From positions 476,800,557 to 476,864,556 of the forward strand of contig CM046876.1 of NCBI GenBank assembly GCA_025667525.1: DNA of 64,000 bases, read 5' to 3'. Shown here piece after piece: positions 8,260 through 19,701 of this stretch; within the stretch, counting starts at the first letter, position 1, and every line of letters starts with the position of its first letter. This stretch comes from Glebionis coronaria (Eukaryota; Streptophyta; Magnoliopsida; Asterales; Asteraceae). The notes under the pieces were generated by a model, which worked only from the letters and a program-made list of their open reading frames with translations, did no database searches and was not told where the DNA came from. Both the position numbers and the translations under genes were made by a program.

Positions 8260-11200
8260 TTACAAAAACTTCTTATGTTGGTGATAAACATATCTAATCA
8301 AGTCTTTGGCCACATCACTAGTATAATCAATCTCCAAGGGTGTCTCCTTCATCTTCTCCAATACTTCTTTGGACAAGAAATAGTTAGCATCCACAAGTAG
8401 ATACTCTGAAAACTTTGTAGAGCTCAAATGAAATACACCACAAGTAGAATAAAGCCTCCAATGAAGATTACTGAGATCATCTTCAAGATCCTTCCATATG
8501 GCAGGATCTGCTTCCCTTGGACCACACAAAGTCAAAAATGTGTTCCATAGTCTTATTCCATTTGCTGAAGTAGGTGCTTCAGCTGTATACTTGGCCTCTA
8601 TTAATCTCCATAGATGCACCAAGTCTTCTCTGTCTATGCTTGCAAAGATAGAAATAATTGAAGTGAAAGTGTGTACCTCCTTTCCAAACCTGCCAATCTT
8701 CCAAAATCCACACTCATCTTCATCAAAACTTATGATTGGATTTCTGTCATCTAGAGGTACTACATTAACCAAATCTGAAGCTTCCAATGGAGAAAGCTTG
8801 AGATGCTTCCTTATGACACTTTTAGTTGGATAATACACATCCATATCTTTGGGAAATTGGAGAGGATCTCCTTTCTTCACTGGTCTTTGAGCAATCCTCA
8901 TCTCCTTTTGAATCTGCATTTCCTCAGCAAGCTCTTGTTTTCTTTCTTCTGAAAGAAACTGGTAGACATTATTTTCTTGTACATTCCTCCAAATAGGATG
9001 TGCCCTATACTCTAACTCCTCAAAAGATAAAGCCAACAACTTCTTGTATGTCCATCTAGGTTGATGGCATCTAAGCAACTTGTAATACAACTGCCTTCTA
9101 TCTCTTTTAAGCCAAGTCTTGACCTCTTGTGCATTAAACCTCAAAATCACCTTTATATCATCTTGTACCCTGAGAAGAACTTCCAACCCCCAAATTTGAT
9201 CTGACAAACTCATCCCTGGGTTGTCCATTACCTTGTCTTCCCAAGCATGGTACATTCTGGTGATTTCTGGAAGGTCCCAATCAATCTGATTCTTCAAATC
9301 ACTCAATCTTTCCTTTGCTAACTCATCCCCATATTCAAGTCTTTCTGGATCTTCAATAATTTGAACACTTGAATCTGAGCTATCTTCTTCTTTTTCATCA
9401 CCACTTTCTTCCTCACTCTCAGAAGTGGCAACAAATGGTGATCTACCACTTCTCTTCAAATCTCTTTCCAAAAGTTGTGCAGCCAACTGTTCATCAAATG
9501 CAATTTGTGCTGCATCTTTCTTTGGAACCTCTTCTTCAACCAAAATTCCTTTACCTTTGTCTTTTGGATCAATAATAGGTAAGGTAGAAGAAGAAACCTG
9601 TGTGGACACATCTTTGATGATTGCTGATGACTGGAATACATCAACACCACCTGCAACTTTGTCAGCGTTCAAGTTACCTTTATCAGCGCCCCGATTACCT
9701 TTGTCAGCGTTGGATGTGTCAGCGTTCAAACTTGTATCAGCGCCCATTGTTGCTGTGAAAGATCCTTCCAAGTTCAATGGAGTTACCTTGGATGTATCAA
9801 TAATTGGGTGCTTCTTCAAGTTGGTGAGTACTTCAGCAACATTTAAAGATTCACTAAATTGTGAACTCTTCTCACTGGCTGTATGAATCAGCTCATCCTC
9901 TTCATCCTCCCCTTTGGAAGATTCCTCCATTCTACTTCTGCTACTTGGATTCTCCAAAACAGTTACCCGCTCCCTCAATACTTGGAGTTCACGGCCCTGA
10001 TTATTGACAATTTGTACAAGGCTGACATTTTGCTTTTGCAAGCTAATGACAGCAGCCGTCAATTCAATCAATGTCATAGATTCCAATCTGCCCTCAGCTA
10101 GAATGAGGATTTGACCTCCCAAAATAGAATCATAGGGCGTGGATGAGGTCTTAATGATGTTGGGACTGTCTTGACCAGCATCTAAGCTTATGTCAATAGC
10201 CCCAACCTCATCCATGGCACCAGCCACACTTGTGGAGGTGGTTCTCTCTGCAACAAGGCTAGGACCACTAGAGGAGAACACTCCAGTAGTCCTTTGGCGT
10301 TTATTCAACCTAGATTGTAATAGGGTGGAAGATGAGGTAGATTGTGTGGGTGTTGGTTGGTTAAGGGGTGTTTGGGATTGTTCAGTGATGTCAACAGCGT
10401 TGGGATTGGCTGTGTCAGCGCCAACATTTTGAGTGTCAGCGTTGACATTGGGTTGGTCAACGTCCATGTGGTCAGGGGAAGGCAATGGTTCAAGGATAGG
10501 CTCAAGTTGAGGTGCAGGGTCTGGTTGTGGTTGAGCAGCCTGAATTACTTCAAGCATGGCTTGGGTGAGAGGGATAGATCTGTTTGTGGAGCTCATCTTG
10601 TCAAAAATGGTTTTCTTTTGCTTAGGGATCTCATAAAAAGTGTCATGATCCCTAGTACAATATTCTTGTAAATCAAAGACCATTTGTAAAAATCTTGGGT
10701 AAGCCAAAGTCATTTTACTTCCCTTATTTTTACACATCCCTTCAAAAATCATTTTTGAAAAATTATACTTAAGCCCACGTGACATACAAACCAAAGCACT
10801 TGCAATGGACATGTTTATTTCATTAAAAGCAGTACATTTTGGACTTAAGCATTGAAGAAGGACATGTATCAAATATTTCCAGTCAGAGGGAAATTCCTGC
10901 TTATGATATTTATTTAAAGATTTACCAGCAGGAATAGGATAACCCAATTCCCTAAGACCTTGTTCTATTGTTGCAACGGCAAGGGTAGTCACACCATCAG
11001 CGTCATCAAGACGCAAAGCTTGGCGAACCAAGGATTCAATGACCACCCATGTTCTTCCATGAACAGTAGATGTTAATGTGGTCACTCCATTAGCTGTTGT
11101 GGAACTAACATTGTTCCAAAACTGTCTAATGTGTGCGACAGGGACTAATGGTTCATGAGAAAGTGCATACCTTATGGAGGATGCATTTAAAAATGCCACC

Positions 11201-11310
11201 ATTTGTGAATACTGAGGGAACAAATCATTATCAGTAGCCAAGTAAGCGACCATATTATGTTGGCTCTTGAACTCCAATGTCAGATTGGTTGAGTTGAACT
11301 TTGGTGCCAT
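8260..11310 (-). CDS. Extra 3' ORF of SIRE-type element (env-position, function unknown)
   Basis: An intact 1016-codon frame follows pol, in the place where SIRE elements carry an envelope-like ORF. The N-terminal 120 residues (start MAPKFNSTNLTLEF; SIRYALSHEPLV; RQFWNN) resemble proteins often annotated in Asteraceae genomes as hypothetical or transposon-linked. The middle is Pro/Gln/Ser-rich and contains a likely coiled coil near residues 410-455 with regular hydrophobic spacing. An acidic Glu/Asp/Ser stretch lies near 640-665, and a long charged C-terminal part follows. I see no clear signal peptide or membrane segment, so an envelope role is unproven. Ala-Asp-Lys/Thr repeats at about residues 285-310 and 525-555 are encoded by the dispersed GCGCTGACAA motif. 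Confidence 0.8.
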   Translation of the reverse strand: MAPKFNSTNLTLEFKSQHNMVAYLATDNDLFPQYSQMVAFLNASSIRYALSHEPLVPVAHIRQFWNNVSSTTANGVTTLTSTVHGRTWVVIESLVRQALRLDDADGVTTLAVATIEQGLRELGYPIPAGKSLNKYHKQEFPSDWKYLIHVLLQCLSPKCTAFNEINMSIASALVCMSRGLKYNFSKMIFEGMCKNKGSKMTLAYPRFLQMVFDLQEYCTRDHDTFYEIPKQKKTIFDKMSSTNRSIPLTQAMLEVIQAAQPQPDPAPQLEPILEPLPSPDHMDVDQPNVNADTQNVGADTANPNAVDITEQSQTPLNQPTPTQSTSSSTLLQSRLNKRQRTTGVFSSSGPSLVAERTTSTSVAGAMDEVGAIDISLDAGQDSPNIIKTSSTPYDSILGGQILILAEGRLESMTLIELTAAVISLQKQNVSLVQIVNNQGRELQVLRERVTVLENPSSRSRMEESSKGEDEEDELIHTASEKSSQFSESLNVAEVLTNLKKHPIIDTSKVTPLNLEGSFTATMGADTSLNADTSNADKGNRGADKGNLNADKVAGGVDVFQSSAIIKDVSTQVSSSTLPIIDPKDKGKGILVEEEVPKKDAAQIAFDEQLAAQLLERDLKRSGRSPFVATSESEEESGDEKEEDSSDSSVQIIEDPERLEYGDELAKERLSDLKNQIDWDLPEITRMYHAWEDKVMDNPGMSLSDQIWGLEVLLRVQDDIKVILRFNAQEVKTWLKRDRRQLYYKLLRCHQPRWTYKKLLALSFEELEYRAHPIWRNVQENNVYQFLSEERKQELAEEMQIQKEMRIAQRPVKKGDPLQFPKDMDVYYPTKSVIRKHLKLSPLEASDLVNVVPLDDRNPIISFDEDECGFWKIGRFGKEVHTFTSIISIFASIDREDLVHLWRLIEAKYTAEAPTSANGIRLWNTFLTLCGPREADPAIWKDLEDDLSNLHWRLYSTCGVFHLSSTKFSEYLLVDANYFLSKEVLEKMKETPLEIDYTSDVAKDLIRYVYHQHKKFL

Positions 11311-12564
11311 GTTTAAAGCTGTTTAGGTTATGTGATATGGGAAAAATCTAGGAGAAAAATGTTAGACAAGAAAATATGAATACCCAGAACAAAAAGTTTA
11401 GCCAAATTTATAGGAGAGATGCATGATTTGGATTGGTCAAAAATGAGGCAGTTATATTCAAAGAGCAATGATGAAAATATTGAATCAAATATAACTTATC
11501 TCATGCATTAATTAAAAGTAACAACTCCCCAAAATTACGGCCAAAGATTAGTCAAAAATAACAACTGGGTAGGGCCCACTAGGTGTCAACGGTCAAAAAT
11601 AGCCCATCAACGCCCAACGGCTATATTTCTTGTCAGCGTTTGCCTAAAGCCTTGTCAGCGTCACGATTGGTCGTAACAGCGTTTGGAGAAAAACTTGTCA
11701 GCGTCTAAAAATAAAAAAAATATTTAAAAAGAAAAAGACCTTAACAAAGTAATTTATCCTAAGGGAAATATCTTACAAGTTGATAATAATTACTGGGCGG
11801 CAAGCACTGTCCATTTATGCACACTTGCTTAAGCAAGATAGACACAAATGTCCTCTAGTGTCCCTTGCTAACCAAAATACTTACCAACAAAGTTATTTCA
11901 TAAAATTCTTTGTAACTCCCAGGTAAACCCATAACAAAACTATTCCCAAGTCTCCCATCAGACCATAACCAATTCTAGGCCAAAAATGTCTTGGCAGCAT
12001 GCATAGTTTGTCAACTTTGCATGCTACAGTGCCTCATGGTTTAGTAAAACTAACCCATACTCACCTGTGGACACAATCTAGAATTGTGATGAGAGTATTA
12101 TAAGAATACCCAAAAGTCCTAAAGGTTCCTTAAACCTCCCCTTAAACTATGATACATGAGTTTCTCAAAATATATATGAACATTAAAAATTTATGTCAAG
12201 ATAGGAATATAAATATTCCAACCATCATCCATAAACAAAAACATGTCCAAATAGCTCTTCAAAGATCCATAAGCAACTCTGTATCCAATGGCATAAAGCT
12301 ACCACCACCTACACATTTAGATTGAAAAACCACAAAACTAACATTTGTTGCTGACAGCGCCCCGACAACACGTATCAGCGTTGAAGGAACTCTTGTCAGT
12401 GTTAGACAATAATATCTCTAACAACGGCAAAATAACACTTATCAGCGTTACATTTACCTTTGTCAGTGTTAGAAAAATAAAGTGGAAAAATCTAAATCAT
12501 CACAAAGACCAATAACAATGCATTATCCTGTACATACTTTTATAAAAAGGTTCCAAAACACATA
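11311..12564 (-). other. Spacer between pol and extra ORF
   Basis: No gene seen. The spacer contains about eleven CAGCG/CAACG motif copies, clustered at 11584-11705 and 12350-12470. A promoter or splice acceptor for the downstream ORF would have to lie here; I cannot point to one with confidence. Confidence 0.6.
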
Positions 12565-15500
12565 TTAAGTGAGATTAACAATTCCAATATTTGTTACCAA
12601 ATATTGAAATCTTCTAGTATCAAAAGGTTTAGTTAATAAATCAGCCACATTATCTTCTGTGGCTACCCTATCTGGTTGTATTAAACCTTTCTCAAAGCAA
12701 TCTCGTATAAAATGATGTCTAATTTCTATGTGTTTGGTTTTAGAATGATGTACAGGATTTTTAATAATGCATAAAGTACTGTTATTGTCTACAAAAATCT
12801 TGGTATGCATGAAATTATACCCATAATCCAACAGCTGGTTCTGAATCCATAAGACTTGTCCACAACAAGCAGCTGCTGCAACATATTCTGCTTCAGTTGT
12901 AGAGTTTGCCACCACTGTTTGTTTCTTGCATTACCAAGAGATCAATCTACTCCCAAGAAATTGACATCCACCAGTTGTGGATTTCCTATCAAACTTGTCA
13001 CCACCATAGTCACTATCTGAATATGCAATAAGCTCCAATGGAGAATCTTTTGGGTACCATAAGCCAAGATCTGGATAACATCTTAGGTACCTAAAAATTC
13101 TTTTCACAGCAAAAAGGTGACATTCTTTGGGAGTCACTTGATGGCGTGCACAAGCACACACAGCAAACATGATGTCAGGTCTTGAGGCTGTAAGATACAT
13201 CAATGAACCAATCATTGATCTATAGTGCCTAGCATCCACATCTTTTCCAGCTCCAATTTTTCCCCAAGGGTTTTCCCTATCCATAGGAGTGGAAGCACTC
13301 TTTTCATGTGGAGAAAAACCATATTTCTTCAAGATTTCAGCTACATATTTGTCTTGGGAGATGAAGATACCATCTTCTTTCTGCTGAACTTGTAACCCTA
13401 GAAAGAAGTTCATCTCACCCATTGCACTCATCTTGAATTTATCTGTCATAAGCTTGGAAAAGTCTTCACTCATCTTTGGATTGGTGGATCCAAAAATGAT
13501 ATCATCAACATAGACCTGGACAAGTAAGACATCCTTACCTTTCTTCTTGGTGAACAATGTCTGATCTATGGTGCCCCTTTTAAAACCATTTTCCACCAAG
13601 TAGGTGGACAATGTACCATACCATGCTCTTGGGGCCTGATGAAGTCCATACATAGCTTTCTTCACTCTATAAACCTTGTCTGGATTCTCAGGATCTTCAA
13701 AACCAGGAGGTTGCATGACGTATACCTCCTCAACAATTGTCCCATAGAGGAAAGCACTCTTCACATCCATTTGATAAACAGTGAAGTTCATACAAGAGGC
13801 ATAAGCTAGGAAAATTCTTATAGCTTCAATTCTTACAACAGGAGCAAAGACCTCTTCATAATCTATACCTTCCTCTTGTGTATATCCCTGAGCTACCAAA
13901 CGTGCCTTGTTTCTGACCACAATACCCCTTTCATCTTTCTTGTTCCTTAGAACCCATCTTGTCCCAATTGGTCTCACATATCTAGGACAATCAACCAGCT
14001 CCCAAACATCCTGTATAGCAAATTGGTGAAGCTCATCCTGCATTGCTTCCACCCAACTAGGTTCTTTGAGAGCATCAAAAATCTTCTTGGGTTCTTCTTG
14101 TGACAGAAAACATGCAAACAAACATGCTTGTACAAGAGGGGTATCAACCTTCTTGTGTATATTGGCAATAAATCCACCAAGATTTTGATGGGATCTTCTT
14201 GTCTGAACTGGAGCCATAACATCACCAATGATCTGAGATGAGGGGTGATCCTTTGTTGTGGAAGTGAGAACTCCTCCTTCAAAAAGTCTGGTGTCCTCAA
14301 CTTCACGCTCCATGTTGCCAATATCTTCTTCATCAGACTCTCTTTGATCAACAGGAATCTCTTCATGGACATTGGAAGGTCCACCTTGTTCAAAATGTGA
14401 AGAGAAAAGATGTGCAAAGGTGTCATCAACGTCTGAACCTTGCTTGTCAGCGCTTGGGCTAACAACGCTTGAACTGTTGTTGTCAACGTCTGATCCATCA
14501 GCGTCTGAATTGCTCTTGTCAGCGCTTGATTTCCCTTTGTCAGCGCCTGAAGAGCCATGCATGTTTGTATTTGGTGGTATTTGGAAACCACCATTATCTT
14601 TTCTAGCAGCAGCAGCAGCAGCATAATACTCATCTGTCCATATAGGAAGTGTAACATATTCTTGTGTGGGAGATGACTCAACTGCTGGTGGTCCATCCTT
14701 CTTAGCAACCTGTATACCTGAAACATTACCAATTCTCTTTTCCAAAACACTTGAAGTTACCTTCACAATGTCTGGATCAGTAACAGGCATATAATTTAAA
14801 GCTCTAGATAAAGGTTCCAAGTCAAACAACCAATTTGGACCACTTTCAGGATCACTAGGTTTACTCTCTAAAAACCTAACATGTACTTTTTCAAGTATAC
14901 GTTTTTCCTTTTTAATGTAAACCCTATATCCTTTGCTCTGCACTGAATAACCCATGAAGTAGCCTTCATCACCTTTTGAATCAAATTTACCTAGGGCATC
15001 ACTAGTTTCTAAAACAACTACATGACAACCAAAAGGCTTGAGAAAGCCAATATTTGGCTTCCTTCCCCAAAGTAACTCATAAGGTGTCTTATTATGTATT
15101 TTGTTGACCAATGCCCTATTTTGAATATAACAAGCTGTGTTAACAGCTTCAGCCCAAAAGGCTATAGGAAAGTGGGCATCAGCCAACACGGTTCTGGCTG
15201 CTTCAATTAGGGTTCTATTCTTCCTTTCAGCAACCCCATTTTGCTGTGGAGTTCTAGCTATGCTAAACTGCCTAGTAATCCCTTTCTTGGCACAAAAATC
15301 ATCTAACAACTGATTTCTAAACTCACCCCCATTGTCACTTCTAATAATTTTGACCTCATTACCATTCTTCTTCTCAATCTGGGTAATAAAATTAATCAGA
15401 CTTTGGGCAGTTTCACTTTTCTTGGCTAAAAAGAAAGTCCATGTAAACCTGGAAAAATCATCAGTGATGATAAAACAATATGATTTACCCTTCAAACTTT

Positions 15501-16209
15501 CTATATTAGTTGGACCAAAGAGGTCCATATGCAATAAGTGAAGTGGTTTAGAACTAGAGTGCACCTGTTTAGATTTGAATGAGACCTTGTGCTGCTTGCC
15601 CTTAAGACATGCAACACAAGAGTGGTCATTGTGGAAATCCTTTTCAGGCAAACCATCAACTAAACCAAGCCTCACAAGTCTATTGATATTTTTAAAGTTT
15701 ATGTGCCCTAATCTTCTGTGCCAAAGATTACTTTCATCTACTGAGGCTTTAGCATAAAAACATGACATCATTTTATTATTCATCTTAATTCCATTAAGAT
15801 TCACATTATATATGTCTTTATGCCTTGGTGTTCTAAATTCTATGTATTTTTCCTCAGGGAGCTTGTAATCTTTGCTTAACACCAAGCACTCAATATCTGT
15901 GAAAAGAACCTTATTTTTGTTATCACACACTTGTGATACACTAAACAAATTATAATCCAGTTCTTTTACCAGGAAGACATTTTCAAAACGTAGATTATTG
16001 GTAATAAGGGTTCCTTTTCCTGTGATGGTGCCATAGCCCCCTCCAAAGTATACCTTATCACCATCTTGAATAGGAGTGAAGTTTGTCAGATAGTCTTCCT
16101 TTCCTGTCATGTGCCTTGAGCATCCACTATCCCAATATCCATAATCATTGATCTTCTTCTGAATGCCCTGCACATAAAGAAAACACATTAGTTTTCTTTG
16201 GGAACCCAA
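12565..16209 (-). pseudogene. pol: pol of SIRE-type element (one nonsense codon)
   Basis: Copia order is kept. Protease [10 protein letters not shown] begins near residue 27. The GAG-pre-integrase motif [10 protein letters not shown] follows, then an integrase with all three catalytic acids ([25 protein letters not shown]). Next are an Ala-Asp-Lys-rich linker near residues 550-595, RT with YVDDI near residue 901, and RNase H. A single TAA near 12931 replaces the Gln expected after the SRLISW motif; the same frame continues from 12930 to 12565 with TEAEY and FVDNN. Without that stop the gene reads through. The frame differs from gag and overlaps it by 22 nt, with no classic slippery heptamer, so either a mutation or an unusual shift sits at the border. 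Confidence 0.92.
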
Positions 16210-19052
16210 GCCTTGGAAGACTCGGATTCATTTGGTTGTTTAACAAGAACAGACTTGGTTCTCATAACAACCCCATTTTCATCCCTTTTTGAATGAAATT
16301 CCCAGTTAACCCCAACTGGTGTTGACATGGCCTTTGAAATATAATGAAACCTGTTGCATGTCATAGAAAGACCAGTAAAATTAGGGTTTTGGTCTTGTTT
16401 TGGTCTCCATGTTAAGCTAGTAGAGGCTTTAGACCCATTTCCCTGTGGTTGCAAATACCTAGGTTTGGCAGTGTGTCTGTCAGCGCTGAAATTGTTCTTG
16501 TCAGCGCCCCGATTGCCTTTATCAGCGTTGAACCTAGGGTTTGCTACAGGAACCCATTGCCTATTGGACCAAGTGTTTGACTTTTGGAAAGGTCTTAGGC
16601 CTTGTGTGTTAGACCCTCTAGAAAAGAATGGGGCTGGTCTAACAACTTGTGAACTTTTGTTCACAAAGGTATTGGGTCTGACAGTGTTTGACCTATGTTG
16701 ACTTTTGTCAGCGCTGAAATGGTTCCTATCAACGTTGACATTGGAAGCGTTGACACATTTGTATGCCAAATGTGAAAAGCTACCACATGAGTAACAAGCT
16801 TTTCTAGACATAGTCTTAGGTCTAGAAGCAAAGAAGCCTGTTCCATGGTTACTAACTTGCCTTTTTGGTGACCTAGTATTCCTATACATCTCTGCATACT
16901 TAACACTAGGTTTTCTAACAGTTTGTGGGCCAAGGTCAACAGCTTTGCCAGTGGTAGGGTGTGTGATTTTAATAGGTGTAGGATCATGGCTCGTGATTGG
17001 TGTGGGCTCATTTGGACTTTCACACAACAACCCTCCCTTAACAAACAAAGTGTGGTTAGCTTTCTTCCACTCATCTAGGTCAGTCAGTTTTTGTTTGTAT
17101 TCTTCAACTGGGGAAGTCACTCTAGGTGGAGGAATGAATTCCTTCTCTTGGAGTTCTGGCAAGCCAGTCCAAGATAAGTCCTTTGATTGGACACCATAGA
17201 AATCCCCAGCTGGTGGTGGAACACCAGTATAATCTTTCATCCCAATCCCACTCATGTCCTTAGAGTCTCTTTGTTTACTAACACACTCTCCTAGGGATTG
17301 TGTGGCCTTATCAAATCTCTGGATTTTAAGACTCACGTTGTCTTTATTTTTGTTAGCCTCATCTAACTGAGCTATCAAATCAAGATTAACCTTGTTTGTG
17401 ATATCTTGAATATCTTTACTTTGATGTAACTCATGATTTAAGATATTTATTTTATCCTTTAAATCAAACTCCATTTTCTTATACTCAGCTACTGTCTTTT
17501 CTGTTTGGGTAAGAGCAATTTGATAATTAGATACTTTGCATCTTTCAGCACTTGCCTCATCTAATAATTTTACTATCTCTTGATTTAGTTTTTCAGTATT
17601 TAAACGACAACCCTTAGAACAGAAAGCATCATCATATACCTCATTATCTGATGAAGAGGAGGAGTGTGCCATGAGAGCATATTCAACATGCTCTTCTTTA
17701 ACTTCAGCAACCAAAGCTCTGTCCTCTTCCTCATCCTTAGCCATAAAGTTCCAGCTCCAGTCCCATCCTCCAACACCATCAATTTGTTGAACAGCAACCA
17801 TGGCCTTGGGATCTTGGCTCTTAACCATTTGGCTTGAAGGCTTACCAGCATCGGATCTTCTTGGAGATCTACATTCCCTCATAAAGTGCCCCATCCGATG
17901 ACAATTGTAGCACTCAACTTTGGATTTGTCAAATCCAGCGACATCCTTAGCATCAAAGGTCATCTTCTTCTTGAACCTTTTATTAAACCTGTTTGCTCTT
18001 AAACTTACAAGAGCCATAGTCCACTTGATGTCCATCTCTTCCAATTGCTCATCACTTATCTGCTCAAGATCTTCATATGTAATCCTTGAATCACTGGGCA
18101 AAGAAGCTATGAATGCACACACAGTATCTAGATCTAAACCAGCAGGTTTAATTCCATCAGCGCCAAAGTTGTAAGTGTCAGCGCTTGAGTATAAAGCGTT
18201 GACAGGATATGATCCAGCGCTGACAGACTGAGATCCAGTGACTGGATGTCCATAGGAGTTCATGGAATCAAATTGGCCTTCACTTTGTGAGAAGAAGGCC
18301 TTGTTGCTACTGGAAGATTTATTATCACTCTCCAAAAGCCATTCATTCTCCAACAGTCTTAGTTTGTTGAAGATGTCATCAAACCTAGAGGTCTTGTGGG
18401 TGTTATTGACAAGAATGGATCTTGTCTCAATCTTCCATACATCACCAAGGCTTTTGAGAAAAGTAGCATTCAAGTCAGGGTCATCAATCTGTGTTCCCAT
18501 GAAGGAAAGTTGACTTGTGATGTCAAGCAGTCTACTTCTCACACTGCTGAGATTCTCATTTGGTTGAGCCTTAAAGACAGCATACTCATGCATGAGTTGC
18601 TTCTTCTTTTCTTCTTTTGTGTCAGCATTGCCACCATGTGCTACTTCAAGAGCTTCCCAAAGCTCTTGTGCAGACTCAAAGCGTTTGTACTTGTGCTGAT
18701 TTTCATGACCTAGGGCGTGTTTCATGATGTTCAAGATTTTCATGTCCACCCTTTTCTTGGCTATATCTTCAGCAGATACAACTCTTCCATCTTCAGGCTT
18801 TTCCTTCTTATCAGCTTCAGGACAATTAGGAACAGCTATCCTTGTGGCAATAGCATTAGCAATCTTTTGCGCTTTGTCGAATGTGTTCCCATATTCAACA
18901 ATCTCCCAAAGAGTGTAGTCATGAATAGCTATATATTGCTCAAAATTAGACTTCCAAAGCTCGAAGTTCCTGGCATCAAACATGGGAATTTTGATACTAG
19001 GGTTTGTGGAGTTGTTTTGTAGCAAAGCAGGAGGCTGATTTGTGCCAGACAT
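16188..19052 (-). CDS. gag: gag of SIRE-type element
   Basis: A 954-codon frame begins at the first ATG downstream of the PBS. The UBN2-type copia gag domain covers about residues 20-240. A CCHC knuckle ([14 protein letters not shown]) is near residues 381-394 and a second, degenerate knuckle ([14 protein letters not shown]) near 752-765. A charged, probably coiled-coil stretch lies between about 490 and 600. Ala-Asp-Lys repeats appear near 285, 770 and 845-860, always on the dispersed nucleotide motif. It packages element RNA into cytoplasmic particles and may also serve the non-autonomous neighbour (inference). It stops in VPKEN just inside the start of the pol frame. Confidence 0.9.
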   Translation of the reverse strand: MSGTNQPPALLQNNSTNPSIKIPMFDARNFELWKSNFEQYIAIHDYTLWEIVEYGNTFDKAQKIANAIATRIAVPNCPEADKKEKPEDGRVVSAEDIAKKRVDMKILNIMKHALGHENQHKYKRFESAQELWEALEVAHGGNADTKEEKKKQLMHEYAVFKAQPNENLSSVRSRLLDITSQLSFMGTQIDDPDLNATFLKSLGDVWKIETRSILVNNTHKTSRFDDIFNKLRLLENEWLLESDNKSSSSNKAFFSQSEGQFDSMNSYGHPVTGSQSVSAGSYPVNALYSSADTYNFGADGIKPAGLDLDTVCAFIASLPSDSRITYEDLEQISDEQLEEMDIKWTMALVSLRANRFNKRFKKKMTFDAKDVAGFDKSKVECYNCHRMGHFMRECRSPRRSDAGKPSSQMVKSQDPKAMVAVQQIDGVGGWDWSWNFMAKDEEEDRALVAEVKEEHVEYALMAHSSSSSDNEVYDDAFCSKGCRLNTEKLNQEIVKLLDEASAERCKVSNYQIALTQTEKTVAEYKKMEFDLKDKINILNHELHQSKDIQDITNKVNLDLIAQLDEANKNKDNVSLKIQRFDKATQSLGECVSKQRDSKDMSGIGMKDYTGVPPPAGDFYGVQSKDLSWTGLPELQEKEFIPPPRVTSPVEEYKQKLTDLDEWKKANHTLFVKGGLLCESPNEPTPITSHDPTPIKITHPTTGKAVDLGPQTVRKPSVKYAEMYRNTRSPKRQVSNHGTGFFASRPKTMSRKACYSCGSFSHLAYKCVNASNVNVDRNHFSADKSQHRSNTVRPNTFVNKSSQVVRPAPFFSRGSNTQGLRPFQKSNTWSNRQWVPVANPRFNADKGNRGADKNNFSADRHTAKPRYLQPQGNGSKASTSLTWRPKQDQNPNFTGLSMTCNRFHYISKAMSTPVGVNWEFHSKRDENGVVMRTKSVLVKQPNESESSKAWVPKEN

Positions 19053-19159
19053 GATGTTTTTTAGGGTTTTGAGAGATTTAGAGTTTTTTAGGGTTTGGTG
19101 TTTTAGGGTTCTTGCGTTACTTAAAGATCAAAAGTTTCTCAACAAGCTCTGATACCACT
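19053..19159 (-). other. Leader with primer binding site
   Basis: GCTCTGATACCA at 19146-19157 is, on the minus strand, TGGTATCAGAGC, complementary to tRNA-iMet. It lies two bases inside the LTR end. About 90 nt of leader with TTTAGGG-like words separates it from the gag start. Confidence 0.88.
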
Positions 19160-19696
19160 TGTTGATCCCAAACTTAGATCGATTAAGCTTTGTGTATACG
19201 AGATTAGATCAAGTAATACACGTAGAGAAACCTTTGCTTATGAATAAAGTAACTAAGTGTTATGCGGAATTAACACTTAATCTAAAACACAAAGATGTTA
19301 AACAAACTTTCACTTGTATTAGAATGATCGAACTTGATTACAATGAAAGAGGTTTAACTTGTGAAAACTTATGAAAACTGATTATTAACTTTAACCTAAA
19401 AGATCTTCTTTTATAGATTAAGAAGTCTTGTACAATAAGCTACGAATCAACTATTCTAGGTAAAGATAATAATAGAAAATACAATGTCGAGCTTATCTTT
19501 ACCATACACAAATAAAGAAACAAATAAACAAAATGATTCGTATGAAGATATATTCCATCAGTGCTAATCTTCAAGGCTGTCAGCGTTGACTTCTTCAAAT
19601 GTCAACGCTTGGCTGTCAGCGTCCAATGTCATCCTATCAGCGCTTGAATTCTTCTTATCAGCGTCTAGTGAACTGACCCATAATTTATTCCCAACA
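19160..19696 (-). repeat. 5' LTR of the SIRE-type element
   Basis: A 537-bp LTR, on the minus strand TGTTGGGAAT ... GGGATCAACA. A TATA box (TATAAAAG on minus) lies at 19408-19415. Five copies of the dispersed motif lie at 19575-19670, in U3 upstream of the TATA box. Confidence 0.92.
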
Positions 19697-19701
19697 GCGG
19701 T
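19697..19701. repeat. Right target-site duplication GCGGT
   Basis: It pairs with 4615-4619. After it the interrupted gypsy integrase continues exactly as in unit 2. Confidence 0.92.

Larger units (their letters stand above)
8001..19696 (-). mobile_element. SIRE/Maximus-type Ty1/copia element with cut 3' LTR
   Basis: On the minus strand the order is 5' LTR (19696-19160), PBS, gag, pol (protease, integrase, RT, RNase H), spacer, a 1016-codon extra ORF, polypurine tract and a 187-bp remnant of the 3' LTR. An extra ORF after pol and a large two-knuckle gag fit the SIRE lineage. Coding damage is light: one nonsense codon in RNase H and a frame change at the gag/pol border. The 187 bp of LTR present in both copies is identical by eye, so the insertion looks young. 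Transposition now would need helpers and an intact 3' LTR. Confidence 0.9.

Noticed and set aside
8498..8833. Plus-strand frames opposite the 1016-codon ORF (also 9369-9575, 9425-9886, 10190-10671)
   Set aside because: They are antisense shadows of a long open minus-strand gene.
12931..12933. RNase H stop as a programmed readthrough site
   Set aside because: It lies in mid-domain where no element is known to need a stop. A simple CAA-to-TAA change explains it.
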